Shown: piece after piece, positions 16,442-24,942 of the stretch
How the letters are laid out: every line of letters begins with the position of its first letter
Position numbering within the stretch: position 1 is the stretch's first letter
Source of the DNA: S010-25 sp964441285
GTDB lineage: Bacteria > Pseudomonadota > Gammaproteobacteria > SZUA-229
DNA length: 40,006 nucleotides
Direction of reading: 5' to 3'
Assembly (NCBI GenBank): GCA_964441285.1
Contig: CAYTUK010000018.1
Span: forward strand, 1 to 40,006
Program-made: the position numbers and the translations under genes
Notes under the pieces: generated by a model
What the model was told of the DNA's origin: nothing
Databases searched by the model: none
Seen by the model: only the letters and a program-made list of their open reading frames with translations

Positions 16442-16966
16442 ATGAAACCTTTTCTCTTACATTCTGTTTCCACCCTGAGTACAGGCCTGTTAGGGTACTT
16501 TTGTTTCGGCCTGATTAGTCTAAACAGCTATGCTAATGATATTATCAGCACAAAAAATATTGGTATGGAGCTGGCAAGAGATATTGCCAGTGAAAGCATT
16601 AAGGCGTGTAGAAAAAAAGGTTATCAGGTAAGTGCCGTTGTAGTTGATCGCAATGGCATACAACGTGCTGCACTGCGCGATGACCTTGCACCACGCTTTA
16701 CCCTGCAAATTGCCGAGGAAAAGGCGAACAGTGTCATTCTGTCCGGCGTAAGCTCAGGTCAGTTAAGAAAAAATCGCAGTGATATTCGGGCCGATCTAAA
16801 TCATATAAAGGGATTAATCATTATGCAAGGAGCACTGCCCATTATTGCGGCGGGCTCACGTATTGGAGCCATTGGCGTTAGTGGTGCACCCGGAGGAGAT
16901 ATTGATGAATCCTGTGCGAGACAGGCACTGGTTAAATTAAATGGCCGCCTTGAATTTGCTGAATAA
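16442..16966 (+). CDS. Secreted DUF336/GlcG-HbpS family protein
   Basis: 174 residues. A probable signal peptide runs to about residue 31 (FGLISLNSYAND). The remainder is a compact DUF336 domain: ELARDIASESIKACRKKGYQ, VSAVVVDRNGIQRAALRDD, then IIMQGALPIIAAGSRIGAIG and VSGAPGGDIDESCARQAL. HbpS relatives bind heme, while others are linked to glycolate or diol metabolism, so the ligand is unknown. The start has AGGAAAATGCA upstream. Likely in one operon with the transglycosylase gene. Confidence 0.8.
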   Translation: MKPFLLHSVSTLSTGLLGYFCFGLISLNSYANDIISTKNIGMELARDIASESIKACRKKGYQVSAVVVDRNGIQRAALRDDLAPRFTLQIAEEKANSVILSGVSSGQLRKNRSDIRADLNHIKGLIIMQGALPIIAAGSRIGAIGVSGAPGGDIDESCARQALVKLNGRLEFAE

Positions 16967-17078
16967 TCTATTATATTTCGCTCTAACATTACTCGCAGTA
17001 AGTTACCCTTAGTGTGTTCATAGATCCTTCAGCAGCCTGTCGGTTCTGAGCCGTTGTAGAGAGAAAAACCAATCGAGC

Positions 17079-17357
17079 CTAGGGCACTATTGCTGTCCGT
17101 ACCTGCTTTACTATTTCAGCGATGGCAGGATTCGACGATGCCATTTTACCCATTAACAGCTCAAACAGTGTCTGGTCAGGATAGCTGAGCAGAACCTCAA
17201 ATGTTCCACGCTGAATGATGCTGAGTTGTGCATACTGTGTATCTAAAAAAGCATTGAGTAATATATCCAGCTCCAGCATACCACGTCGACATTGCCAGCG
17301 CAGTGCTGATAAGGAGGAGACAGAAACTGCTTTACCAGGTGGCTTTTCTGTAACCAT
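17079..17357 (-). CDS. sdhE: Succinate dehydrogenase flavinylation factor SdhE
   Basis: 92 residues. Has the family signature RRGMLELD (RGxxE motif, residues ~24-31), needed for covalent attachment of FAD to SdhA, and the helical core LDILLNAFLDTQY, then TLFELLMG. The ATG region meets the sdhB stop at 17357 (1-bp overlap), so it is the last gene of sdhCDAB-sdhE. This is a logical place, since its substrate is SdhA. Confidence 0.93.
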   Translation of the reverse strand: MVTEKPPGKAVSVSSLSALRWQCRRGMLELDILLNAFLDTQYAQLSIIQRGTFEVLLSYPDQTLFELLMGKMASSNPAIAEIVKQVRTAIVP

Positions 17358-18055
17358 TATAACGAACGTGTCACCATCCGCTTTTTAATATTACCAATGG
17401 CTCTGGTTGGATTCAACCCTTTAGGACAAACCTGAACACAATTCATGATCGTACGACAGCGGAATAATTTAAACGGCCCTTCCAGATCTTCAAGGCGTTG
17501 CTCCATTGCCTGATCACGGCTATCTTCAATAAAACGTGATGCCTGTAACAAAGCCGCAGGGCCAAGAAACTTATCCGGATTCCACCAGAAAGAGGGACAG
17601 GATGTTGTACAACAGGCACACAGGACACATTCATACAAACCATCAAGTTGTTCGCGCTGTTCTGGCGTCTGACTTAATTCAACTTCAGGCATGGGGTCAG
17701 TTACTGTCAGATACGGTTTTACCGCCCGGTATTGCTTATAAAACTGATCCATGTCGATAATAAGATCGCGGATAACAGGCAATCCTGGTAAAGGATTAAT
17801 TACCACCGGCTGTTTTAATGAATCCAGCGAAGTAATACAGGCAAGGCCATTCATACCATTGATATTCATGCCATCTGAACCACAGACACCTTCACCACAG
17901 GAACGCCGAAAACTTAACGTCTCATCCTGTTCATCTTTAATGCGCAGTAAAGCTGTCAGCAACATCGTTCCAGGTTCGATATTATCCAGTTCAAAATTCT
18001 GCGTATAGGGTTCTGCCTTTTCTTCCGGGTTATAACGATAGATTATAAATTTCAT
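17357..18055 (-). CDS. sdhB: Succinate dehydrogenase iron-sulfur subunit
   Basis: 232 residues. Three cluster motifs are present: the [2Fe-2S] site SFRRSCGEGVCGSDGMNING with a later Cys in GLACIT; the [4Fe-4S] site CVLCACCTTSCPSFWWNP; and the [3Fe-4S] site CRTIMNCVQVCPKGLNP. It passes electrons from the SdhA flavin to ubiquinone. It lies 50 bp downstream of sdhA in the operon. Confidence 0.97.
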   Translation of the reverse strand: MKFIIYRYNPEEKAEPYTQNFELDNIEPGTMLLTALLRIKDEQDETLSFRRSCGEGVCGSDGMNINGMNGLACITSLDSLKQPVVINPLPGLPVIRDLIIDMDQFYKQYRAVKPYLTVTDPMPEVELSQTPEQREQLDGLYECVLCACCTTSCPSFWWNPDKFLGPAALLQASRFIEDSRDQAMEQRLEDLEGPFKLFRCRTIMNCVQVCPKGLNPTRAIGNIKKRMVTRSL

Positions 18056-18105
18056 TCCATACTCCCGCGATCTTTCAGAAAAATCAAAATGGGTTTAAAT
18101 TTTTA

Positions 18106-19872
18106 TTAGTAAACTCTGGGTTTGGGCGGGAAACTGTCAACTGTCATTGGTTTAGTGCGAACAGGTTTATAATCCAGCCCATGTTCTAATGAGTATAAAC
18201 TGTGACGCATCCAGGCCTTATCATCACGTTCGGTATAATCAATGCGTGAATGTGCACCACGACTTTCTTTACGTGCGTAAGCAGAATGAATGGTTGCCAG
18301 CGCCACACCCATTAAATTTTCCAGTTCCAGCGCTTCGACCTTTGCGGTATTAAAGAGCTTACTTTGATCTTCAATTTTTGCATCTTTCATACGCGCAACA
18401 AGTTGTTCGACTTTCTCAACCCCTTCCTGCAAAACCCCATCATTGCGAAAAACGCCGCAATATGTCTCCATCACCTGTTTAAGTTCAGCACGTAATACCG
18501 CTACCGGCTCCCCCTGAGAATGGGGTTTGTCCCAGCGTTGCAGACGCTGCATTGCGGCATCAACGCTTGACTCATCCATCGGGCGATGATAACGGTTTTC
18601 ACCCAGATACTCGACAATATGATTTCCCGCAGCGCGACCGAATACCAGAATATCCAGTAATGAATTACCCCCCAGTCGGTTACCACCATGAACGGAAACA
18701 CAGGCGCATTCTCCTGCCGCGTATAAACCGGCGACAGGTTCTTCGGGCGTATCTTTAACTGGCACGACCACCTGACCAAAACGATTAGTAGGAATGCCTC
18801 CCATTATATAATGCGCGGTGGGAAGAACGGGTATTGGCGTATCTACTGGGTCGATGCCCAGAAAGGTAATGCAGGTCTGCCGAATACCGGGCAGACGTTT
18901 CTGTATTACCGCCTCACCAAGATGGTCCAGTTTTAATAAAACATACTCTTTATTCGGCCCACACCCGCGGCCTTCACGAATTTCGGTAACGATTGCACGA
19001 CTCACCACATCGCGGCTGGCAAGATCTTTGGCAGTGGGTGCATAACGCTCCATCAGGCGCTCACCATCACCATTCAACAGATAGCCACCTTCACCACGCA
19101 CGGCTTCGGTAATCAACATGCCTCGCCCAGCAACGCCCGTAGGGTGAAACTGAACAAACTCCATATCCTGTAATGGAATGCCTGCACGTAGTGCCATCCC
19201 CATACCATCGCCAGTGTTAATCAGCGCATTCGTGGTAGTTTTAAACTGCTGTCCAGTCCCTCCGGTCGCCAATAAGGTCGTTTTGGCTTCAATCACCATC
19301 ACTTCACCATCATGAATATTAAAGATTAATGCGCCCAGTACATGACCTGCGCTATCCTTAAGTAGATCAACCGCAAAATACTCATCAAAAAAATGGGTTT
19401 TAGCTCGAATGTTCTGTTGATACAAGCTATGTAAAATAGCATGGCCGGTACGGTCAGCGGCAGCACAGGTACGTACAGCCTGCTCACCACCAAAATTTAA
19501 ACTCTGACCACCAAACGCACGTTGATAAATTTTGCCATTATCAAGGCGAGAAAACGGTACGCCAAAATGCTCCAGTTCATACACTGCTTTGGGTGCGGCT
19601 CGACACATGTATTCAATGGCATCCTGATCGCCCAGATAATCGCCACCTTTAACCGTATCAAACATATGCCAGTGCCAGTTATCCTCAGTTACATTTGCCA
19701 GCGCTGCATTCATACCGCCCTGGGCGGCGACAGTATGCGAGCGCGTTGGAAATACTTTTGAGACTACCGCCACACTGACATCGGCTTCAGCCAGTTGTAA
19801 TGAAGCCCGCAGCCCGCCTCCACCAGCACCAATAATCAAAGTATCAAACTGGCGATGTTGTATCTGACTCAT
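18106..19872 (-). CDS. sdhA: Succinate dehydrogenase flavoprotein subunit
   Basis: 588 residues, identical in length to E. coli SdhA when started at the ATG at 19872. That start has a TGAGGT Shine-Dalgarno that also forms the sdhD stop; the frame extends upstream, but a longer start would intrude into sdhD. FAD-binding IIGAGGGGLRASLQLAE; covalent flavin site His46 in PTRSHTVAAQGG; active-site region MEFVQFHPTG, GEGGYLLN and HGGNRLGGNSLLDILVFGR. It oxidises succinate to fumarate on the cytoplasmic side of complex II. Confidence 0.97.
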   Translation of the reverse strand: MSQIQHRQFDTLIIGAGGGGLRASLQLAEADVSVAVVSKVFPTRSHTVAAQGGMNAALANVTEDNWHWHMFDTVKGGDYLGDQDAIEYMCRAAPKAVYELEHFGVPFSRLDNGKIYQRAFGGQSLNFGGEQAVRTCAAADRTGHAILHSLYQQNIRAKTHFFDEYFAVDLLKDSAGHVLGALIFNIHDGEVMVIEAKTTLLATGGTGQQFKTTTNALINTGDGMGMALRAGIPLQDMEFVQFHPTGVAGRGMLITEAVRGEGGYLLNGDGERLMERYAPTAKDLASRDVVSRAIVTEIREGRGCGPNKEYVLLKLDHLGEAVIQKRLPGIRQTCITFLGIDPVDTPIPVLPTAHYIMGGIPTNRFGQVVVPVKDTPEEPVAGLYAAGECACVSVHGGNRLGGNSLLDILVFGRAAGNHIVEYLGENRYHRPMDESSVDAAMQRLQRWDKPHSQGEPVAVLRAELKQVMETYCGVFRNDGVLQEGVEKVEQLVARMKDAKIEDQSKLFNTAKVEALELENLMGVALATIHSAYARKESRGAHSRIDYTERDDKAWMRHSLYSLEHGLDYKPVRTKPMTVDSFPPKPRVY

Positions 19873-19880
19873 AAAAAACC

Positions 19881-20231
19881 TCAGGTAACCATGGACAGTA
19901 ACAGGATACGAAATACCCATAAACCACTGCCCAGTAAAATCCCAATAAGCATCCCAAAAATAAATATGCGTAACATGATGTTGTGTACATAATCCAGTAC
20001 TACATCACGCATACCTATCCAGACATGAAATAAAAGCGCTATTACAAACAGACCTACAGTTGTCGTATTCAGCGGACTAAACAGCCAGCTTCGCCAGGCA
20101 TCAAACCCCATTGTCGCAACATCTGCTGTTAGCAGGCAATAGGCGACATAAAGAGTAAATAGCAGTATATAAACCGCACTAACGCGTTGAATCACCCACG
20201 GGCGCAAACCTTCCAGTACATATAAACTCAT
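19881..20231 (-). CDS. sdhD: Succinate dehydrogenase membrane anchor subunit D
   Basis: 116 residues with three predicted membrane helices: VYILLFTLYVAYCLLT, VGLFVIALLFHVWIGMRDVV and FGMLIGILLGSGLWVFRILL. The His in LLFHVWIGMRDVVLDYV matches the heme b/quinone-site region. It overlaps sdhC by 4 bp (ATGA). Confidence 0.93.
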   Translation of the reverse strand: MSLYVLEGLRPWVIQRVSAVYILLFTLYVAYCLLTADVATMGFDAWRSWLFSPLNTTTVGLFVIALLFHVWIGMRDVVLDYVHNIMLRIFIFGMLIGILLGSGLWVFRILLLSMVT

Positions 20232-20614
20232 CTAACAACCCCGTAAATAATGGCTAGCACGGTGATTACTTCAGCAATAATAACCAGCCACGCACCCAGG
20301 CGCGAGGCGACTTTTTCTACGCCCCTGTCCGCATCAATCAACAGAAAACGAATACCAGAAAAAAAATGATGAGCGAAAGACCACAGCAGTAGAATTAATA
20401 TAAAAACGACAAACGGTTGGTGAAGAATTTGCTGTGCCTGATGATACTCTGAGGGTGATGTCACCGACAAATCCAGCAGATACACCGCAAGAGGGAGACT
20501 TAAAAACAGTAATACACCTGTGGCACGATGTGTCAGAGAAACCACACCAGGTAGAGGCAGGCGAATTTTAAATAAATTCAAATAGACTGGACGTTTATTA
20601 TTAATATTATTCAC
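20228..20614 (-). CDS. sdhC: Succinate dehydrogenase cytochrome b556 subunit
   Basis: 128 residues from a GTG at 20612-20614. I prefer this to the ATG at 20638 because AAAGGA sits 7 nt before the GTG, the ATG has no spaced Shine-Dalgarno, and the shorter N-terminus (NNINNKRPVYLNLFKIRLPL) aligns with other SdhC proteins. Family signature SLTHRATGVLLFLSLPLAVY, the quinone-site Ser/Arg region, the heme-ligand His in LWSFAHHFFSGIRFLLIDAD, and three membrane helices are visible. It is the first gene of the sdh operon. Confidence 0.94.
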   Translation of the reverse strand: MNNINNKRPVYLNLFKIRLPLPGVVSLTHRATGVLLFLSLPLAVYLLDLSVTSPSEYHQAQQILHQPFVVFILILLLWSFAHHFFSGIRFLLIDADRGVEKVASRLGAWLVIIAEVITVLAIIYGVVR

Positions 20615-20646
20615 TATTACATCCTTTAGACAGTTCATCCTGTCTG

Positions 20647-20718
20647 AAACACCTGGTCATAAAATGACTAATCAGGTTTGGGTAATGTTACTAATTTTGG
20701 TTGTTCTTCCAGGTGTTT
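20647..20718 (-). promoter_or_regulatory. Inverted repeat in the sdhC leader
   Basis: AAACACCTGG (20647-20656) and CCAGGTGTTT (20709-20718) are perfect 10-bp inverted repeats 52 bp apart. Within them, GTCAT and ATGAC form a small inner hairpin. They lie 33-104 bp upstream of the sdhC GTG start. An AT-rich TATTATAG-like hexamer just upstream on the minus strand could be a -10 element, placing the repeat at the 5' end of the mRNA. They could be an operator pair or an RNA stem. Confidence 0.45.
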
Positions 20719-20901
20719 TTACTTCTATAATAAACAAGTTTTATTTACAAAAAACGAAACAGTTCCGATGCAAACTTGGACTAAAATTACAGGTATGTCA
20801 AGGCGGTTAATTCGATCCAGGGAGAAGCAAGAATAAATGCATCCACGACACAGGATAATCACCCCATGTATTAACGTAAACCATCTACCCTTAATACAAC
20901 A

Positions 20902-21032
20902 TACTAACAGGATGGATAAAAAGGCTACCGATTGCTCAAGACCGTCAGCCGTAGGGATGCGGATGTCGAGTCTACATGGGGGTATTGACAGCGTGTCTTG
21001 AACAATCGGTAGCCTTTTTATCTGTTTCAGTA
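20902..21032. repeat. Palindromic dispersed repeat, copy R4
   Basis: 131 bp, inserted in the opposite direction: TACTAACAGG at the left and GTTTCAGTA at the right. Arms 20918-20942 (AAAAAGGCTACCGATTG, then CTCAAGAC) and 20995-21019 pair at 24 of 25 positions. The arms carry CGATTG/CAATCG where R1 has TTATTG/CAATAA. Core and ends are both reversed, so the element is in the R1 arrangement. It lies between the divergent sdhC and ygfZ genes. Confidence 0.9.
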
Positions 21033-21084
21033 TCAGTAATAGATATACAATATTTACTATAGAAGATTGACGGGGTAGCCGTGA

Positions 21085-21114
21085 TTGCCGAGCATCGCTT
21101 ACTACCTATATAAT
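21085..21114 (+). promoter_or_regulatory. Predicted sigma-70 promoter of ygfZ
   Basis: TTGCCG at 21085-21090 and TATAAT at 21109-21114, with an 18-bp spacer, 80 bp upstream of the ygfZ ATG. The -10 is a perfect consensus. Confidence 0.55.
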
Positions 21115-21193
21115 GTAATGCACTTAATCCGCTCGCTGGCAAAAATAAAACCAGACGAAAACAGATAACCCCATACAAGAACTGGCACATACC

Positions 21194-22237
21194 ATGAATA
21201 CTGACTGGAACCAACTTCAACACAAAACACATGATAAGCATCATAATTATGACCCGTCAAACGAGAACGCACAGGCTCGCGATGGTAACATTCTATGTAA
21301 TTTATCGCATTATGGCCTAATTGTAATTGCTGGCTCAGATGCGGGTGATTTTATACAGGGACAGTTCACCAATGATATTTCTAAGGTGGATGCCGAAACA
21401 GCTCAGCTCAGTGCACTGTGCAATAACAAAGGACGAATGATCGCTAATTTCACATTGTTTCAGTACCAGCAGAATTATTTTATTAGCCTCCACCAGGATC
21501 TGGTTGACACTGTTACCGAGCATCTAAAAAAATATATTCTACGCGCACAGGTAGCCATACAATCTGTCACCAACCAGTTAATTCAAACAGGCATTAGTGG
21601 TGAAGTCGCCTGCACCAAACTAGCTACATACCTTCAAGTACCAGATAATATGCCACTCAGCCAGATAAAAAATACGGTTTATGCCAATGCGGATTATATT
21701 GTTATTAAAACTACCGATACACAACCACGCTACCAGATCTTTGCTGAAGCGTCTAAAACCAGCGAGTTATGGCGATCAATCACTAACGTCGCAACGCCTG
21801 TTCATACCAACGCCTGGGAATATCTAAATATTCAGGCAGGTATTCCCATAACCAATGCTCACTCAACGGAACAATTTGTTCCTCAAATGACCAATCTGGA
21901 GCTGCTTGATGGCATCAGTTTCAGTAAGGGCTGTTATACTGGACAGGAAATCGTCGCACGCATGCACTATCTTGGCAAACTTAAAAAACGCATGTATAAA
22001 GTGCATATCGGGCGCAGGAAAAATGAAGCTCCACCTAAAGCAGGCGATAAAATTTTTGCTAAAAACGCCAAAGCTGGACAAAATACCGGCATGCTGCTTG
22101 ATGCGCAAATCAACCCGGAAATAGGATACGATGCACTCGCTGTACTGCAAATTGCTGATATTGATTCGCTACTGACACTGCATGATGCAGCTGGCCCAGC
22201 TATTTCTATCGAAACACTACCCTATTCACTCACTTGA
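21194..22237 (+). CDS. ygfZ: Folate-binding tRNA-modifying/Fe-S repair protein YgfZ
   Basis: 347 residues. Aminomethyltransferase-like fold. The diagnostic motif KGCYTGQEIVARMHYLG is near residue 247, with the conserved Cys. The N-terminal GDAGDFIQGQFTNDIS-like segment (here DAGDFIQGQFTNDIS) also fits. YgfZ binds tetrahydrofolate and supports certain Fe-S enzymes, among them MiaB in tRNA thiomethylation. It is divergent from sdhCDAB, the Fe-S-rich complex, a plausible functional pairing. The TGA stop (22235-22237) is formed by the first bases of repeat copy R5, so insertion or decay of that element set the C-terminus. Confidence 0.93.
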   Translation: MNTDWNQLQHKTHDKHHNYDPSNENAQARDGNILCNLSHYGLIVIAGSDAGDFIQGQFTNDISKVDAETAQLSALCNNKGRMIANFTLFQYQQNYFISLHQDLVDTVTEHLKKYILRAQVAIQSVTNQLIQTGISGEVACTKLATYLQVPDNMPLSQIKNTVYANADYIVIKTTDTQPRYQIFAEASKTSELWRSITNVATPVHTNAWEYLNIQAGIPITNAHSTEQFVPQMTNLELLDGISFSKGCYTGQEIVARMHYLGKLKKRMYKVHIGRRKNEAPPKAGDKIFAKNAKAGQNTGMLLDAQINPEIGYDALAVLQIADIDSLLTLHDAAGPAISIETLPYSLT

Positions 22238-22351
22238 AAAGGCTACCCATTGTTAAAGACATGTGGTGAATACATCCATGTCGACTCGACACCCGCATCC
22301 CTGCGGCTGACGGTCTTGAACAATGAGTAGCCTTTTCACCTGTACTGTTAG
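22236..22351. repeat. Palindromic dispersed repeat, copy R5 (left end eroded)
   Basis: Arms 22236-22260 (GAAAAGGCTACCCATTG, then TTAAAGAC) and 22313-22337 pair at 23 of 25 positions. The right end is CTGTACTGTTAG. The TACTGAAAC left end is not recognisable, because ygfZ coding sequence runs up to the arm. The core is oriented as in R1 and includes the small internal hairpin CCGCATCCCTGCGG. The copy lies between ygfZ and mltF, both on the plus strand. Confidence 0.87.
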
Positions 22352-22533
22352 CCAGCCACTTTACACAGAATGAATCAAAAGCGCCCTGACAATTAGAAAT
22401 TTATACTGGCTCTACCCAACATGTACAGACAAGCCCGCTATACTTATCGTAACTGAACCAAGTTGCTACGCCGAGCTGCATCATCCAAACCCGACAAACT
22501 CTTTGCCGACCATTATTTCTATCGCTCATCGCG

Positions 22534-23922
22534 GTGATAGCAAGCATCATCCTCGCATTTAAGCTATTTTCTGCATTCGAAAACAAAAGCTTACTCGAAC
22601 AGATAGAATCAAATGGCGAACTTATCGTTGTTACACGCAATAATCCCACAACTTATTACCAGGATGTCGATGGACCGGCTGGCCTCGACTATGAAATGGC
22701 AAAACTGTTTGCCGATTATCTCGGCGTAAAACTCACACTGATTGTACCGAATTCACTCAGTGATTTACTGCAAAAAATCAGCAGTGGTGTCGGCGATATT
22801 GCGGCGGCGGGATTAACCGTAACAAAAGAACGCGAAAAGAAGTTTCGCTTTGGTCCATCATATCAAAAAATAACGGAACAACTGGTTTATAATACAACAC
22901 AATATCGACCGAAAAATTTATCTTCTCTCGGTAACGGACTGCTTGAAATTGTAGCCAATTCAAGTCATGAAGAACGATTAAAATATCTTAAAAAATCAAT
23001 ACCAGACCTTAGCTGGAAAGAGAACGCCGAACTGGACAGCGAAGAATTGCTGCAACTGGTCTCAGATGGGGTAATTGATTACACCATCGCTGACTCAAAT
23101 GAAGTAGCACTCAACCAGCCTTATCTATTAAATCTACGTGTCGCATTTAACGTGAGCAAGCCGGAATCACTGGCCTGGGCACTGCAAAAAACAGACGATA
23201 ACAGCCTGTTACTAAAAGTGCAGGCCTTTTTCCGCAAGATTAAAAAAGATGGCGAACTTACCCGACTCATAGAACGCAATTACGGTCATGTTGAAGAATT
23301 TAATTATGTTGGTACAAAAGTTTTTCGTCGCCACATAGCAACTCGACTACCCGCCTATCGAAAAATGTTTCAGGCCGCAGCTAAAAAATATAACCTTGAC
23401 TGGCGCTTACTGGCTGCAATTGGTTACCAGGAATCACACTGGAATCCAAAAGCCACTTCACCAACCGGGGTACGAGGGATTATGATGCTAACAAGGAAAA
23501 CAGCGCATGATCTTAATATAAAAAATCGACTTGACCCAGCCAGTAGTATTGAGGGTGGTGCAAAATATTTTAGCCAGATTCTAAAACGAATCAATCAGAA
23601 TATCCCATTGCCTGACCGCTTATGGTTTGCAATGACAGCGTATAATATTGGTTATTATCACTTGCAGGACGCACGCAAAATCACTCGACTAAGAAATAAG
23701 AATTCAACCAGCTGGTTAGATGTAAAAAAATCATTGCCGCTGCTGGCCAGAAAAAAATGGTACAGAAAAACCCGCTATGGCTATGCAAGAGGCTGGGAGC
23801 CAGTACAGTACGTTGAGAATATTCGTAGCTATTACAATATTCTTAAATGGGTTGATGACGCTAACAACAATAAAACGGTGACCGTACCATCACAGTTCCT
23901 AAAGATGCCCAACAGCTTATAA
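22534..23922 (+). CDS. mltF: Membrane-bound lytic transglycosylase F
   Basis: 462 residues from GTG at 22534. An extracellular-solute-binding-protein-like domain (residues ~20-245; NGELIVVTRNNPTTYY, GLDYEMAKLFADYLGVKL, ISSGVGDIAAAGLTVT) is followed by an SLT domain (~270-440) with catalytic Glu300 in GYQESHWNPKATSPTGVRG and MTAYNIGYYHLQDA. It degrades peptidoglycan at the outer membrane. The true start may be upstream: the frame is open from 22453, and the hydrophobic anchor begins before the GTG (RPLFLSLIAVIASIILAFKL), so an unusual start codon or a small frameshift is likely. An ATG at 22421 in another frame reads only 11 codons. The stop is within an 18-bp imperfect tandem duplication. Confidence 0.9.
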   Translation: MIASIILAFKLFSAFENKSLLEQIESNGELIVVTRNNPTTYYQDVDGPAGLDYEMAKLFADYLGVKLTLIVPNSLSDLLQKISSGVGDIAAAGLTVTKEREKKFRFGPSYQKITEQLVYNTTQYRPKNLSSLGNGLLEIVANSSHEERLKYLKKSIPDLSWKENAELDSEELLQLVSDGVIDYTIADSNEVALNQPYLLNLRVAFNVSKPESLAWALQKTDDNSLLLKVQAFFRKIKKDGELTRLIERNYGHVEEFNYVGTKVFRRHIATRLPAYRKMFQAAAKKYNLDWRLLAAIGYQESHWNPKATSPTGVRGIMMLTRKTAHDLNIKNRLDPASSIEGGAKYFSQILKRINQNIPLPDRLWFAMTAYNIGYYHLQDARKITRLRNKNSTSWLDVKKSLPLLARKKWYRKTRYGYARGWEPVQYVENIRSYYNILKWVDDANNNKTVTVPSQFLKMPNSL

Positions 23923-23952
23923 CTTAACCCATTTCTATAACTTAACTCACTC
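23918..23952 (+). repeat. 18-bp imperfect tandem duplication across the mltF stop codon
   Basis: TATAACTTAACCCATTTC at 23918-23935 is followed by TATAACTTAACTCACTC from 23936, with about three mismatches. The TAA stop of mltF is in the first copy. Confidence 0.65.
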
Positions 23953-24000
23953 TGTAAACTGACATCCTCAGCCACACATTAAACCAATGAGAAAATTAGT

Positions 24001-24849
24001 TTAACCGGCAGATTTCTGCCGATAAAACAACCCTTCTGGATGTTCAACACGCTCAAATCTACTCGAGTTAACCACCTGATCTTCACCGACAATTAAAATA
24101 CCAGCAGAGGATAACTGGCCGACAAACTTGTCTAGTATACCGGCTCGATAGCCATTAGAAAAATAGGTCAGAATTTCTGGGCTGATAATAATATCGACCT
24201 CACCAATGTAATCACAATTCTCAAGTAAGTCACAGTGACTAAAACTAACTTTTTCCGAAATTTTAGGTTTAACTTCCCAAACCTCACCGGAGGCATCACC
24301 ATACGCCTCATTAAGGTCATCGCGCTTTACAAAATACATCGAGAGTAGATCCTGATACATGCCCTCCATTCGGCTGCTTTGGTAACAGGCTCGCTGTGCC
24401 TGTGCAAGCCCATCACCAGAAACATCTGTCGCAATAATTGAAACTTGTTTCTGCTGATTATTCTTGCGATTGTATTCCGCAACATCAATTGCAATACTAT
24501 AAGCGAGTGAACCATCACCACATCCAGCCACCCATAATCGGACTTCGCCCATTACATTATCCAGTATATAGTGGTGCAATAGATGTGAGATCGTCGGGTA
24601 GTCGAACCAGTTAGAATCGCTAACCGTAATTGCTGCGAGTATGTCGGAGTTCAACCTGCCAACCTCTGAACGGCGCATTTTTTCTGCCAGATCAATAATA
24701 GAGTCCAGCTCAAATGCCTGCATAACCCGATTTAGTTTTGCCAGAATCGTCGCCCTTTGCTCTTCCGCAATCACGACACCTAAGACATCCTGGAAAGCCA
24801 AAGATAACTTCTGGTAATCGTCAATTTGTTGTGAAATGGCAGATGACAT
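24001..24849 (-). CDS. Divergent CheR-like methyltransferase
   Basis: 282 residues with the CheR layout: an N-terminal helical domain (1-75) and a Rossmann-type SAM-binding domain (~80-280). The SAM motif is VAGCGDGSLAYSIAI, where typical CheR has SAGCSTGEEPYS. The CheR motif NETxFFR is replaced by SDSNWFDYP, and the usual NVLIYF appears as SPEILTYFSN. VSIIATDVSGDGLAQAQRA matches the ribose-binding Asp strand. The canonical enzyme methylates glutamates of chemoreceptors, but no che or receptor gene is near and key residues differ, so the substrate may be different or activity reduced. Single gene, convergent with mltF. Confidence 0.75.
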   Translation of the reverse strand: MSSAISQQIDDYQKLSLAFQDVLGVVIAEEQRATILAKLNRVMQAFELDSIIDLAEKMRRSEVGRLNSDILAAITVSDSNWFDYPTISHLLHHYILDNVMGEVRLWVAGCGDGSLAYSIAIDVAEYNRKNNQQKQVSIIATDVSGDGLAQAQRACYQSSRMEGMYQDLLSMYFVKRDDLNEAYGDASGEVWEVKPKISEKVSFSHCDLLENCDYIGEVDIIISPEILTYFSNGYRAGILDKFVGQLSSAGILIVGEDQVVNSSRFERVEHPEGLFYRQKSAG

Positions 24850-24942
24850 AATTAATCCCTGTAAAAATGGATAAAAGAATGCCTACAAGCATAGAATGAA
24901 TTTCACGAACTGCAATTATCTGTACCATTATTAGCGATATTA

